Shown here: piece after piece, positions 12,347 through 24,204 of the stretch | Layout of the letters: each line of letters starts with the position of its first letter | How positions within the stretch are numbered: the stretch's first letter is position 1 | Source: Warburgia ugandensis | Lineage: Eukaryota > Streptophyta > Magnoliopsida > Canellales > Canellaceae | NCBI GenBank assembly: GCA_035236585.1 | Contig: CP141135.1 | Location: 840,001 to 904,000, forward strand | Direction of reading: 5' to 3' | DNA: 64,000 nucleotides | Position numbers and translations under genes: made by a program | The notes under the pieces: generated by a model | Seen by the model: only the letters and a program-made list of their open reading frames with translations | The model's database searches: none | Told to the model about the DNA's origin: nothing

Positions 12347-12533
12347 AACAGAAATTTATTTCCACAAAAAATGTATCATCTGTGGAAAGCATTTTACGCC
12401 TTCAAATTGAAATCTGCCGAAGACCCAAAATTTTTATCCAAGTAAAATCTTTGGGTCTTCGGCACAATTCAATTTGAAGGCGTAAAACACTTTCTACAGA
12501 GAATTCCATTTTCCTTGAAAAGCAATTTCTGTT
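12347..12533. repeat. Long near-perfect hairpin (MITE or small-RNA precursor)
   Basis: Two arms of about 82 bases pair across a loop of about 22 bases (12429-12450). The inner about 45 bases match very closely, including TTTTACGCCTTCAAATTGAA and GCCGAAGACCCAAA and their reverse complements. The outer arms, from AACAGAAATT to AATTTCTGTT, match with several differences. It has no coding capacity. A non-autonomous inverted-repeat transposon is the simplest reading; a young MIRNA-like locus is the alternative. Confidence 0.8.
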
Positions 12534-13967
12534 CATTTCCTACAAACCAAACAGGCATGAAATAGTGCCCACTTGCCCACTTATATAATGACTCAAAACA
12601 TTGATTTGCAAGGCTCTGCCATGGATGGATCATACATAAATGTTATTCTTATTGAAAGTTCTGTTATTTATTTTTTTTTCATTTTTGTTGGAGCCTTCAT
12701 TGGTGGGATCGAATTAGCTTCTCCAAGCATCCTATTAAAAGTCTAGACTGCTAGATGGGGTGGAATTCGGGGCATGGGACCCACAAATGGTTTGGAGATT
12801 TGGACATTAAATAATGAGGCCTTAGTTGTAGTTCTGCGTCTACATATTCTTTTAAGAGAAATGCTAAAGCAAAGTGCAGATTGGATAATTCTAACTTCTA
12901 AAGAGTTTTTTTTTTTTTTAATGGATTTTTATGGATGGTGGAAACTTTTTAAACAATGATCTATATTCAAAAACAAAAAACACCATCTTGTCGCATGCCA
13001 ATCTGCATGATTTTCAGATTAAGGGACATTTAAATTCAAAGCAATTAGATGAACTAGGTAGATCATTTATAGGTGAGCCCTGAACTCGGTAGATCTCCAA
13101 ATAATTCTCATCACCCCAAGTCTGTATTGCTGGTCTCATTCCTCCATGATTGTTGTTAAAGGTAAGTTAACAGACTTGCTTTTCTAAATTTGCTTTATTT
13201 TGTGGATGTCTTATATCATTGTCTGGGAATAAAACAAGAGACTGGATTTTGTGGACGAGATCTTCGGAACAGCCCAAGCATTGATGGACCCACACTTTTC
13301 TTCAAGACTGCTACGTCCACTTTCTTTTGCATTTTCTCCATCATCACTTTTAGGCCACTGTACGCTTGTCCGTGGATTGTGGTAATCGATCCTGTCGATT
13401 ATGGTGGGACCAAGTAGAATCTAATTGTTGAAAGATCGGGGTGATCGGTACGTTCATCTGGTCGGCTGCCATGAGATCCACTAGGAATGCGTAGTGATTA
13501 GGGCCAGTGATCTATCAGTACTCACCAACAAAAGAAAGAAAATCTTGTAAAGGAGAAAAGGGAAGATGATCAATGGAAACTAGTCAAAATATAAGCGTAA
13601 ATATTGCCTCTTATTCCCATCAACATTTCTACATCCGCTTTCTCCCTCCATTCCTCAAAGTATGGCTTTTAGGCTTGGCATGCGTCGTGGACGATCCGGA
13701 TCGTTCATCTGATAGGCTAAGCATCTAAAATGTCCACCCTTTACTCTTTTAAGCTTTTGCTCCCAGTATGTTTGCCACCTTCTTGACTCAGATGCGCGTG
13801 GTAGATGGATCCCCCAAGTAAAGGTTGTTGTTACTTGTACAACCACCCAAAGGAGGCCTGTCACATGAATAAAGGGTTTTATTTATGAACAGAAAACAGT
13901 CACGGGGAGCTGAGAATACGATTTTGGCTGCAGGGAAGGTATATATATTACAAATAATTTGGATAAT

Positions 13968-14131
13968 TTGGTAAAAGTTGTTGTCGTGTGACTTTAAGGT
14001 AATGGGTTCGAAGTCTGAAAACAGCCTCTTGTAAAATTATAAAGTAAAGCTGTATATTATAGGTCCTTGTGATCTGCCTCTTTCTCAAATTCCGTATAAG
14101 TAGGAGCTTCATGCACCAAAACTACCCTTTT
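13968..14131 (+). mobile_element. Old, degraded Au-like SINE
   Basis: The segment keeps the SINE order: a GTTGTCGTGTGACTT block, a box B-like GGGTTCGAAGTC, AACAGCCTCTTG, a GGTCCTTGTG stretch and the tail AGGAGCTTCATGCACC followed by CCCTTTT. The first about 25 bases of the usual head are poorly preserved. Confidence 0.75.
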
Positions 14132-14329
14132 GTTGCCATTGATTGGGTGGTCAATCGTTATGTAAAAATATGTAAATTCTACGATAGCGGAGATCCAACC
14201 ATCAGACAAAGGTTTGCCAAATATCAACCACTGAGTTTTCTTCCGAGGACAAACCCAATCATAAAGGCACCTCTAATTTTGGGTACTAATCAAGTGAACT
14301 GATTGTTATCATAGTTACAAAAAACTCTA

Positions 14330-14610
14330 ATAAGTGAAATTTTTTGCAATAAGTCCCGGCTTGTTTATCTTCCAAAATTTTCCCCCAATGATTCACAAGT
14401 TCTTACTTTTTTCAAATTCTGGCAGATTTACCAAATTAAACGCAAATTTAAAGAACAACTTATAAAATTCTGAAAATTTATCAGTAAAATCTGGGTAAAT
14501 TGAAAGATTAAAATTTTATATTCTTGTAATTCTTTTTTCCGAACTCTTTTTTTTTTTTTAATCTTTTCTCCCAAATGTTTCCTAAATTTTATGATTTTTT
14601 TCCCTATTGA
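14330..14610 (+). repeat. AT-rich dispersed repeat, copy A1
   Basis: Shares an ordered set of similar blocks (for example ACCAAATTAAA, AAGAACA.CTT.T, TATTCT.GTAATT and AAATTTTATGAT) with 37000-37270 on the same strand. No coding capacity. The match was judged by eye and is diverged. Confidence 0.5.
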
Positions 14611-14691
14611 CAATCCGAACTTTGTAACATGATTTGATTGATTAGATAAGTAAACATGATGGCTTGCTGCTTCGTTTGCGTGCACACGGGG

Positions 14692-14785
14692 TAAGTTGCC
14701 CATGCTAATCTGGATTAACCTTTTCCTTTTGAATGAGAACGGCATACCCCACATCATAAGTTGCCCAAGCTAATCCAGATTAACT
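14692..14785 (+). repeat. 28-base direct repeat pair
   Basis: TAAGTTGCCCATGCTAATCT and following bases (14692-14719) recur with two changes at 14758-14785, a spacing of 66 bases. Each copy holds a small TTAATCC/GGATTAA-like palindrome. Confidence 0.7.
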
Positions 14786-15129
14786 TGGCCTAAGAAGTGT
14801 TGCTTTTGTACATAAAGTGGTTTAATCACGGCATAAGATACAGTTAGTTTAGTAACTTTTTTTTGCTATTAAAAAAAAAGAGGAAGAAAGAAAATCACAT
14901 GATAAAATGAAAGAAAGAGAACGGCTGTGGACTAATAAAAAAGGGGCGGTGTTTGTTCAACATGGGATTTTTGCTAATAAATCCCTAATTTATAAAATAC
15001 CTCCCTGTTGGTCATTGACCATTGAAATGACAAAAAGTTTTGAACTTTTTTGAAAAGTTTAAGGCATGCAAAGAAGAATTCTTGTCAATTCCCACACGTC
15101 TTCTCGTGAGAGAGGAGGTCAGAATTTTT

Positions 15130-15570
15130 TTATTTTTATTTTCATTTAAAAATTTAGGTATTTTTTATGCTCAATATCAAATTCTAAAAAGACCCTTCTT
15201 TTTCAATAAAACTCATCTTTTTGGAATTCTTTTTGTTTTTTCCATTTGAAACCCTTCTTATTTGGAAAACTACCGATTTTTATAAATTTTTCTTTATTTT
15301 AACTTTCTATGTTTTGGATTGTTTTCTAATTTAATTCTAAGCTTCAAGTATGTCTATAACAATATTATTATTATTATCTAAGATTCGTGTTTTATTTGTC
15401 TATAATAATGTAACTTTGTTCTTAAGAATGTGTTAAATAGGCTTGGTATTATTCTTTTCCCTTTTTTGAATTTTTCTCCAACAATTTTTCAACTCTTTGC
15501 CGAATTTTTGTACTTCTTCCTTGTAGACTTTTTCCCTACTTAGAAATTTATAACTGTAGTCCTGGTTAAG
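15130..15570 (+). repeat. AT-rich dispersed repeat, copy B1
   Basis: About 430 bases align in order with 21440-21850 on the same strand. Shared blocks include TTTAAAAATT..GTATTTTT, CTTCAAGTATG, TTAAGA.TGT.GTTAAATAGG and ATTTATAACT.T. There is no open reading frame of note and no terminal repeat that I can see, so the element type is unknown. Confidence 0.6.
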
Positions 15571-17011
15571 ACTTGCTTCTCCTTATTGCTTTAAGGTTGT
15601 ATGCATGGAGTTTTGGTAAGTTAATATATAATACAAAGTAGTTTTATTATCGCCTTTCAAGGCTGTTATTGAAAATATCAGCATGGCTTATGCATGAGAA
15701 TCTTGAGGGATGGTTTGTTTCAGATGAATGGTTTGGATTGCCAGGGACCACATTTTCATGTTTATCATATACCCCTATGTTCTGATGAATACATCCCTTT
15801 TGGCTAGCGTAAATTTGCTGACCCCCAACAAGTTGTGAGAAGTCTAAAGTAAGAGGAGGAGAGTGTCAGGTTTTAATAACTAAACATGAAAACTTTCTTC
15901 CACAAAATGTAGAGGAATCTGACAAGACAATCTATGACATTCTACATCACGTTCAGTCAGTGCAGTCTATGATGACTTGACCGGGTGGTCATGTTGGGAA
16001 AATGGAGTATATCCCTCAGCAATCAGACCCACTATACAAAACCAAAATAGCATCTGATCACTACCAACCCCAAGTGGTTTGATAGGAAAGTTTGGTGTAT
16101 ATCCTGGAAGGATACTGATATGAAAGCACAGCCCAAATCAATGTGTCAGCTAGTAGTTGCTTTTGGTGATTCCCCTTCCTTTCTCCAATTTCACCCAAAC
16201 TTTACCTTTTGTGGGGCTAAAGGTGGTGCCAAAACCTAGGAGAATGCATCGATAAAAGAGTCCTACAACCCCACAGTGTCCAAATGTGGGGGGGTTGGCT
16301 GCAAGGGCTTTCAGATTCAAATGCCAAAAGCAGTGCCCTTTGTAAAAGTCATTGCTTGAACGTCTCTAACTTGGGTCACGTTAAAGGAGACCAATCAACT
16401 ATAATGAGGTTTCACATGCCTATGATCCTCCAGAGTGTGGCTCCCTTGGTCATCATCAATCTCATAAATAGCTTTTTTATCAGAGAGAGAGAGAGGTAGG
16501 TGATGACTGCAAGGGTTCTCTATGAGAAAAAGAGTGCATGCCTGGAGACCTACCACCCACCAACTGGCTCCACTTTTCAACATGGAGTAAAAGGGACATC
16601 TTGGTTTGGTTCTGTTTCCATACATGGCAGCTCTAGTTCCCAAGCAAAGGACCTTTTTACCTTTTGAAATTTTGACTGTAATTTTTTCAGCTATCTCTAT
16701 GTAAATGTTTGACGAGTAGAATTTCTAGTTCAGGCTCTAATTCTGCCCTCGCGGATCTCACTCTCTTTCATGGTTGGTGTTTTCATATTACAGCATTTGC
16801 TGTAAGAATATTGACCATTCTTAGTTGGGCATCTTCTTTCAACTCTCTCTCTCTCTCCTAGATTTGTGACAAAATTATAATACTAGTCTAATCCACTACA
16901 GCAACTCAAAATTGACAAGGCTATATAAGTCACATACCTTCTCTCACTCTCTAGCTATAACATACAAGGAAGACCCACCACCACAATCACTTGTTTATAC
17001 ACCTTACATTC

Positions 17012-18406
17012 CTAGCAAGTGTTGGGTCCAAAGCCCAGGAACCCATTCGCCCCATCGTAGGATATCTGGATCCCCTCCTGCTGAATGTTTCCTACAATGG
17101 AAAGCCCCGAAGAAGATGGAGCAAAAGCAAAGCAGAAGGTTCCGACTTCGTCCACCGGAATCAGGAAATTCCTCGCTGGAATAGTCAAGATTGGGCCACT
17201 AGAGAAGTAAAAGGACACAGTTGGTACTCGCACCGATTCAAAACCGAATAGATCGTAGCATGTATCGAAGATGGACACACCCTTGGCCCGAGGCAGGCCC
17301 GCCGTGGCAGCAATAAATGCATCGCGTAATGCTGTGTAAGCAGGCCCCGGGAACCTAGTCACTGCAGTTCCAGTATCCATAACCACTCCACCGTCCCCCA
17401 GTTCCGTCAACCGGAAAAAGTCTTCGGAGATAGGGACCCGTACTCCGCCCACGCCGAGGCCCGATAACCCGATATAATAGAAGCTGGGGGCCCGTGGGTT
17501 CCGCAAGAGTGGCACCCACGCTGCACCTACTGGCACGGCGTCGCGCCCAAACACAATTGACCCGTCAGAATTGGTCCCACGGCTAACAAGGCAGTATCCA
17601 AATGCTCCGCCAGTCTGACCTCCCAACTGGCCCACGAAAGACATGGATCCTCCACCAAGGCCCAATAGGCCGGCGGCTCCAACGAACAGTCCTTGGTTCC
17701 TGTGGCCGCACCCGATGGCCACATTTCGGACCACGGTGCGACCAAACGTTAGCGTCTCGAGCGCAAGGGTACCCTTAGTATACGACCCGTCGCCGTATGA
17801 AACTTCGTACCGGCACCGGCCGGCATGACAGCCAGAGTTCTCGAGGCGGCCACAGACAGTGGAGCCACATGCGACGCCGGAAAAGGAAGCCGAGTTAGCC
17901 GGGTCAAAAACGGGATCCGACTGTTTATAGCACTGCGCACAGGGCTGACATTGTACCCATATAATATCACTGCCGGAATCAATCACCATGTATTGATTCC
18001 TCGGCGGACTCCCAACACCAAGACGCACAAAATATTCCCCGCTACCTTCCTGCATACCGGATACAACTTCTGACCCGAAATTCTCCACTCTGTAAGGTTT
18101 TCCACCGAGCTGGCGAGTCAAGCTCTCAACTCGGTAAGCATCTCGCTTCATTCGATCCCGGAAACGTTCCGAATGACTCGAAACGTTCTGAGTAGAGACC
18201 GTATCTCTGTGAACTAACTTCAACCGCCACCTTGACTGAGCTTCATCGGATTTCGAGATTTGTCGGGGACCCGGTTCATCTACCGGCCGGATTTTCGTGC
18301 TGGCGATAGTTTCGTTCGCGTTGAAGTACTCAAAGTTGGCATGGGAGATGGCGGAGGCGGTGCAGGCGAGAACCGCCACCATAGTAGCTAGAGCTAAGAA
18401 TTCCAT
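17012..18406 (-). CDS. Secreted aspartic protease (A1 family, ASPG1/ASPG2-like)
   Basis: One intronless frame of 464 residues. The ATG at 18406 is chosen because it opens a typical signal peptide (MEFLALATMVAVLACTASA); the frame stays open 37 codons further upstream, but that part is not signal-like and lies partly before the likely TATA box at 18461-18470. A prodomain with RLKLVHRD (residues 61-68) precedes the mature enzyme. The two catalytic aspartates lie in DSGS (143-146) and DTGT (344-347), and the flap-region YGDGSYTKG is at 204-212. Twelve or more cysteines fit the plant atypical/nucellin-like A1 subfamily. It should cleave proteins in the apoplast or secretory pathway. The closest family I recognise is Arabidopsis ASPARTIC PROTEASE IN GUARD CELL 1/2, linked to drought response. 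The coding part is clearly more GC-rich than its AT-rich surroundings. Confidence 0.92.
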   Translation of the reverse strand: MEFLALATMVAVLACTASAISHANFEYFNANETIASTKIRPVDEPGPRQISKSDEAQSRWRLKLVHRDTVSTQNVSSHSERFRDRMKRDAYRVESLTRQLGGKPYRVENFGSEVVSGMQEGSGEYFVRLGVGSPPRNQYMVIDSGSDIIWVQCQPCAQCYKQSDPVFDPANSASFSGVACGSTVCGRLENSGCHAGRCRYEVSYGDGSYTKGTLALETLTFGRTVVRNVAIGCGHRNQGLFVGAAGLLGLGGGSMSFVGQLGGQTGGAFGYCLVSRGTNSDGSIVFGRDAVPVGAAWVPLLRNPRAPSFYYIGLSGLGVGGVRVPISEDFFRLTELGDGGVVMDTGTAVTRFPGPAYTALRDAFIAATAGLPRAKGVSIFDTCYDLFGFESVRVPTVSFYFSSGPILTIPARNFLIPVDEVGTFCFAFAPSSSGLSIVGNIQQEGIQISYDGANGFLGFGPNTC

Positions 18407-18460
18407 TTCTTTTCTCTTTTTGGCTTTGAAAGAAGCAACTAGGTTTGAGTGGGTGGAATT

Positions 18461-18470
18461 GCTATTTATT
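18461..18470 (-). promoter_or_regulatory. Probable TATA box of the aspartic protease
   Basis: On minus the sequence reads AATAAATAGC, 55-64 bases upstream of the chosen ATG. It is the only TATA-like string at a suitable distance. Confidence 0.5.
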
Positions 18471-21439
18471 TGTGTTGGGTGCTGAAGAGAGAGAATGAAT
18501 GATTGAGGGGAGGGCATGTCTGGATTTTGGCCAGTAATCTTTGATTATATTTTCTTTTGTTTGCGTGGTTGGTTTAGAGTCATGTGTTTGTAGTGTTGTA
18601 GTGGGGTTGATTTCTCTTTTCTTTTGGGTGTAAGTGTTCAACTTTCTTGGTTTGCTTCCTTAGTAAAGACAAACACTCCTTCCTGTGTCTGTAATTGCTG
18701 TTTGAGTTGGGTGGGAGCAAGAAAAGTTGGGAGGGAGGAGGGGGAATGTTTGACGGTGAAAACAATATTACATAAAACAGGGATTAGGACTAGCCTTTTC
18801 CATTCAAACCCATGAAAAGTTGCCTAGCCTTTTAATATTAAGAGTTTGTTGATTTTGAAATGATACTTTTCTTTACTGATAATTATATTAAAAAGGTTAT
18901 CTTTTCATCTAATGACACGACTACCTCTCATCATTGCATGCATCCATGCACATGTCTTCTGCTGTTATCATTCGGCTGTAAATGTAAGGGAGATTTTGTT
19001 CATACAAAAAGATGAAAAACGAGAAGTATAAAAAACACAATTTTATGTGGTTCCTCTTGATTTGAGGTACGTCAACGCACTTTCACCGTTTCCATGGCTA
19101 GAAAATAGCCGTCACAAGATAAAGAAGATTTTTCCGTGATGGTGGCTTCACCCTTGGACCCCAGGTTGTTCTTAGCGCAACATTATTTAATACTGGCACA
19201 ACATGATCAAGGGAATAAGTCGCGAAGGCAAAAAACTGTAAATTTTGGGAGACATTTGAAAAAAAAAGAAGAGAAGTTGAGGGAAAAGAATGAAAAAGAT
19301 ATGGATTTGATCTTTTATTTGCATCTTACTAGTTTTACAAATAATAAGTGAAAATTTGATACATTATCTTCAAATTTAAATTTAATTTCATAATTTTATG
19401 TCTAATTGGTTAATATGTAAAAAATTAAAAATGCATGATTAAGAACTTCTGAATTATGGGAAAAAAGGGAGATCAAAGGGTGAAAACTTTTTCAAAACAA
19501 ATTTCAATAATTCATTTTTATAACTATAGGGTAACAATGGGTTTAGTTATCCAAGGATATAATGATGTTCTCTTCCGCTACTTGCAGCTTGTGATCATAG
19601 AGTTGTTAGTTATGTTCCCTGGGCGGTCCGTTTTAGCGATTGAAACAAGATTCTGGTGTCTTGCTTCTTTTCTTTTTTTCCAAAAGTTAGACACATACCA
19701 CTTAAAATTTTGGTCACCCGAGACAGTAGCTAATTTTATAATGAAATTTTTGAGAAAAATAATCTTTTCTTACAATTTTTTTTATTTTAAAGAAGGCTAC
19801 AATTTCTTGGAACTCTAGACGCGAATGCCCCTGCCAGAAGAGATGGAATGGCCAGGATTTGACCTGAATTTTTAAGCTATGTTCTCTTCTATTTTTCATT
19901 CAGGATGGAATGATCAATGGGTCATAATTGACTACCATGCTTTAAGGATAAATGGAATTACTCAAGCACGGACTAAATAACCCTAAAATCATTTTTTTAA
20001 TAATTCAATATATATTTTAACGATGAAAGTAGCAAGGTAGAAATTCACTATCCATCCACGGGTTCTTAATTATCTCCTTGCCAAACAGCTCTTACAGATC
20101 TTAAGCGCTGCTGCTAGGGTCAATTAGCATACAGATTTGCACGCAGCTATGAATACAATGGGGGCCTAGAAGTTGGGTAGAGCACTGAACCAAACTACTC
20201 ATCTTCCAGTCAAAATTTCATATAGATCAAGCACCAAATATCTTCTCCTCTGGATGATCCTAACCGCTACTTTTGTAGTTTCAAATCAAAAGGGTAAAAT
20301 GTTCATGTTAACCATTTACAATAATCCAATGGTTTGGATCCAACCATCCAAGACTTTGATGTATTTTCAGCTGCTTGAGCGCAGACTTAATTAATGTATG
20401 CTCATGTTTGTCATTGAAAAATATGAACCGACAGAAGTTTAAGTGGGAACCACTTGTTCAACAATCGAGATCATTTATTTGTTAGGTTGGAGAGGAAGAT
20501 TTCCCAGCATGAATCAGCTGACTTGTGGAACCTTTTGCTAATAGATGTAGATCATTGCTTCCTGTTTCTCCAACCATTCCTTTCGAAGCCATGAATCTCA
20601 TACATAGCATGGCTTAGCAGATAAAAAGTTCAGATAAGTGAAAGAGTGGGCTCCACATATTGGCTTAATTTTCTTCGAAAGAGAATTGGTATTACCACCC
20701 TCTTGGGCCACCACTTCTACCCCTTTCAGTTTCAAGATGAGAAGATTCAAGATAACCATTCACAAAAGGGCAGAAAAAAAGAGATTCAATTAAGAGAGAT
20801 GAGTGGAAAGCATACAGCATGCTAGCATGAGACCATGCAATGATAGCCTGTATTTATCTCCGTAACTTCATGTAGGAGAAGTGCAGAGATTGGAATGATT
20901 GAGGGCACTCGCTTTTCTTTATTGACATCAAAAGGTCTCTCTTTATGTCTATAGCCTTTGCTACCCCTTGCTTAACAATCAAGCATGTATGTGATGCTAG
21001 ATTTGCATGGACGCATGTATGTGAAAGGATAACATCATGCATGCATGTTCTGAGGATTAAAGTACCGAAAGAGATGTAAGGTTAGTAGAGTTTAATATAC
21101 GACCCAGAGAAAGTCATACCCGTTTCTTTTTAGGAATGGAAAGGTCCATCCTCTCATTTGAACTCAAAGAGTATCTCCTTTGCTTTACGCCATGGTTTAA
21201 AATGTGAATGTCCTAGTGCACTTTTAAATGCAGATATTTGCATGCATGCATGAATGCATGCATATGGACATGCCCATATGCATTATAATCTCGTAATTGA
21301 AGGAGAACCCTTGATTTTGCTAGGTTGAAAAGCTCATGATCCGAGACCATGATTTACTTTCATTTGAGGATTTCCTTCGTAATTTTCCATTATCAAGATA
21401 TATTTATCATCTCTGGTTACAAATAGCTATGTTTGTTTC

Positions 21440-21850
21440 ATTTTTTTTGTTTAAAAATTGATGTATTTTTCATAAGCCGTATCAAACTTTAAAAACACAT
21501 ATTTTTAAATCTGTTCCTGCTTTATCGGTTTAAAACCCATCTTTATTATAAAAAAATTCCAATTTTTACTATTTCTTTTCCAACTATCCATTTTCTGAGT
21601 TTTTTTTTTTTTTTTAACATTTCAACCTTAAACTTCAAGTATGAAATTTCTATTTAGGATATGATGTTTAATTTTACTTGTAATAATATAACCTTACGCT
21701 TAAGATGTTGTTAAATAGGTTTCTTTTATATTATTGTAAATTATAAATTTTTTTATCTTTTTCCTCACTCTTTAACGATTTTTTTGAATTCTTTGACTTT
21801 TTTCCTCGCTAGCTTTTTTCAACTCCAAACTTTATAACTATGCCTCCCAT
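21440..21850 (+). repeat. AT-rich dispersed repeat, copy B2
   Basis: Partner of 15130-15570: the same blocks occur in the same order and orientation (CTTCAAGTATG at about 21640, GTTAAATAGG at about 21710, TTTATAACTAT at about 21831). No coding capacity. Confidence 0.6.
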
Positions 21851-21992
21851 GACTTGTAGTAAATTAGCACTCATTTAGGCCTTTCAAAAGAAAAGAAAAA
21901 GAAAAATTCATTTGGCTTTAAGATGCCCATCATCAATGTAGATTATAATATTTTCTTCTATGTCGATTGGCAAATTCACCAATTATTTATAG

Positions 21993-22113
21993 GTACGTGC
22001 CTGTGGCTTAGTGACACAAGAGTGCGCCTCAATTATGTGCAGGTCACAAGTTCAAGTCTGCTCAGGAGAGTATTATCTGATAATGTTGCGGTTATAATAT
22101 AAAAAAAAAAAAG
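21993..22113 (+). mobile_element. Possible tRNA-derived SINE, second family
   Basis: A box A-like TGGCTTAGTGAC is followed about 45 bases later by a box B-like AGTTCAAGTC, and the segment ends in an A-rich run near 22100. It is not similar to the Au-like copies. The lack of a clear cloverleaf argues against a functional tRNA. Confidence 0.4.
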
Positions 22114-24117
22114 ACAGAAAAATTCACAGACAATATCGCTTAGTAAGCTCTTTTTTTTATGCTAATTAATACACACTTTTCCTTAAAAAATTTGAGGCAA
22201 AAACATAGAAGATAGAGATTCCTAGATGATATAAGCTTTACTACTACAACAACAGAAAGATGATCATTGGCCAAGAACACGAGTAAATTCTGAAGGCAAT
22301 TATTATGTCTTTTCAATGTTAGCCACAGATATTTATGTAGCTCTGAAGTCAATGAAACTTATTCGTATATTTGCCTGAAAACCTGCAAGCATTCATGCAT
22401 GGCGTGTTCCTGGTTATTAGTGTATAAGCTGAAACACCATACAATCAGACATACAGGTTGTCTACATCTTATAAACCAGCAGCCTAAGAAGATCGATGAT
22501 CATTGATGCGTTATTTAATCCATTAGCCATCCGCCAATAGTCAATTAGTCATTAGAGAGGATTACTAATCTTAAGTAGACTGATCTAAAGTAGAGATGAA
22601 GTTACTTACAGCAAAAATGAATTGGTTTTAGCTGCTGACATTGCCACCTTTAGGGTTTTATGTAAAGTGAATGGCTGATTATCACTTCTCTTTATCTATT
22701 TGTAAAGCATATCCATCACCCAATGGCTGCTTGACTATCTACTCTCACGATGAACCTAACATGTCAATGCTAGTCTCTAGCAAGTCTTTTATACCAAATT
22801 TTCATAGACGCAGCCCCAGAAACTGATAAACCAGCAATCCATGCTTCTAGCTATATTCTTCATGGGTTCTACCTTTTCCTGTTCTTCCTTATCATCATTA
22901 GCACAGGCGACGCTCAGGACTTGGGGGGGAAGACCCAAGAGAACCAATCAGACTTGCACAACCAATAGAACCACGACTCAGCGATGTTCAGCCTAGCTAT
23001 CGAGTCGATCATCATGCAGGCGCCACCAGCATGACTACAAGACAGCACTAGTCACAGCCTCTAATTAGCTCTACCAAATCTGCATATCCTAATACTTGAT
23101 TGATGCTTTTGTAAAGCTGGTGTTATTAGTTTAAAAGTGAATTATTTCCTTGTCTAATACAGATTTGTTCAGAGACAAGATGTGGACAAGGCGCCTGATG
23201 TTTCCAGCCGCATGTTTTGGTACCTTCTCCTCTTTTCTTCATTGAGAATTTCCATTGGCACTTACAACTCACTGGGAATGGTAGCCCCAGATGCTGCTAT
23301 CCTAGTTATTATTTTACTAAGGTAAGTTATCTTAGAAAGGTATGCTTCTTTTTTTTATTCCATCAGAGACCCGTGCAAATATAAAAATACAACCTTTTTC
23401 TCTTAATGAGTGCAAAGGGTTAGTTAAAAAGGTGGGATTGCAATCTGTGACTGTAGGGGCATGACAGGAATTGGTGGTCTTCTTGCTGACAAGGGTTGGA
23501 GTCAGCCAACTGAGAATGAAATTAGAGAAGTTAATTAAATGGGCATCCTGATATTATTCCTTAATTACTAATAGATTCCTGAAAGCTTGACCCTAGCCAG
23601 TCATATCATACTAACATGATCCAAACCTTTCATTTCCTGGCTCAAAGCTAATGTCAACTATCTAATGAATATATGAATGTATGGTTAAGAAAACAAAAGC
23701 AAGGATCAATGTGCAAGTCTATGATCCAATGGTTATAGATTTTCGAATGGAGTTATTTTCACATTCGTTATTGACCCTTTTGTATTTTTGGAATGGTTGC
23801 TTTATCGTTGAAATTCAGCTAGTATTAGGTGGGTAAATGGCTGCTTACTGCAGAGATATGATTTTGAAAATATATTGGACGTAGGAAGATTAAGATATGA
23901 AAATCAAATAAGTGAGTGTATTATATTGCATGGTGTCAGCACGGATGTGTTAGTGCACGTAAAAACGACAAGGGCAACCAAAGGTGATGGAATAGAAAAT
24001 TAGAGAGAGTGGAGATGTCACAAAGGCAAAAGAATTTGAGTTTGATGCAATGACTTGCAAATAATTGAGACATGATCAACCTAGAAAAGTACCACTTATA
24101 ACTAATATCTAATTAAC

Positions 24118-24120
<3 letters not shown>

Positions 24121-24195
<75 letters not shown>

Positions 24196-24204
24196 ATTAT
24201 TATT
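24121..24204 (+). repeat. CT microsatellite of 70 bases plus short TTA run
   Basis: An uninterrupted (TC)35 from 24121 to 24190 is followed by about five TTA units. Uninterrupted tracts this long are expected to be highly length-variable. Confidence 0.95.

Larger units (their letters stand above)
12534..17011. other. Intergenic region with dispersed repeats, no gene seen
   Basis: Between the hairpin and the protease gene I find only short spurious frames. It holds the SINE at 13968-14131, AT-rich dispersed repeats at 14330-14610 and 15130-15570, and the short direct repeat at 14692-14785, all listed separately. Homopolymer T and A runs are frequent. Confidence 0.5.

Noticed and set aside
16284-16643. 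Short overlapping frames on both strands at 16.3-16.6 kb
   Set aside because: No motif, signal or splice structure supports a gene; they appear to be chance frames.
22840-23010. Possible small secreted peptide gene with a hydrophobic stretch
   Set aside because: A hydrophobic segment followed by a polar part is present, but the hydrophobic frame lacks a nearby ATG and ends early, and no known peptide family is recognised.
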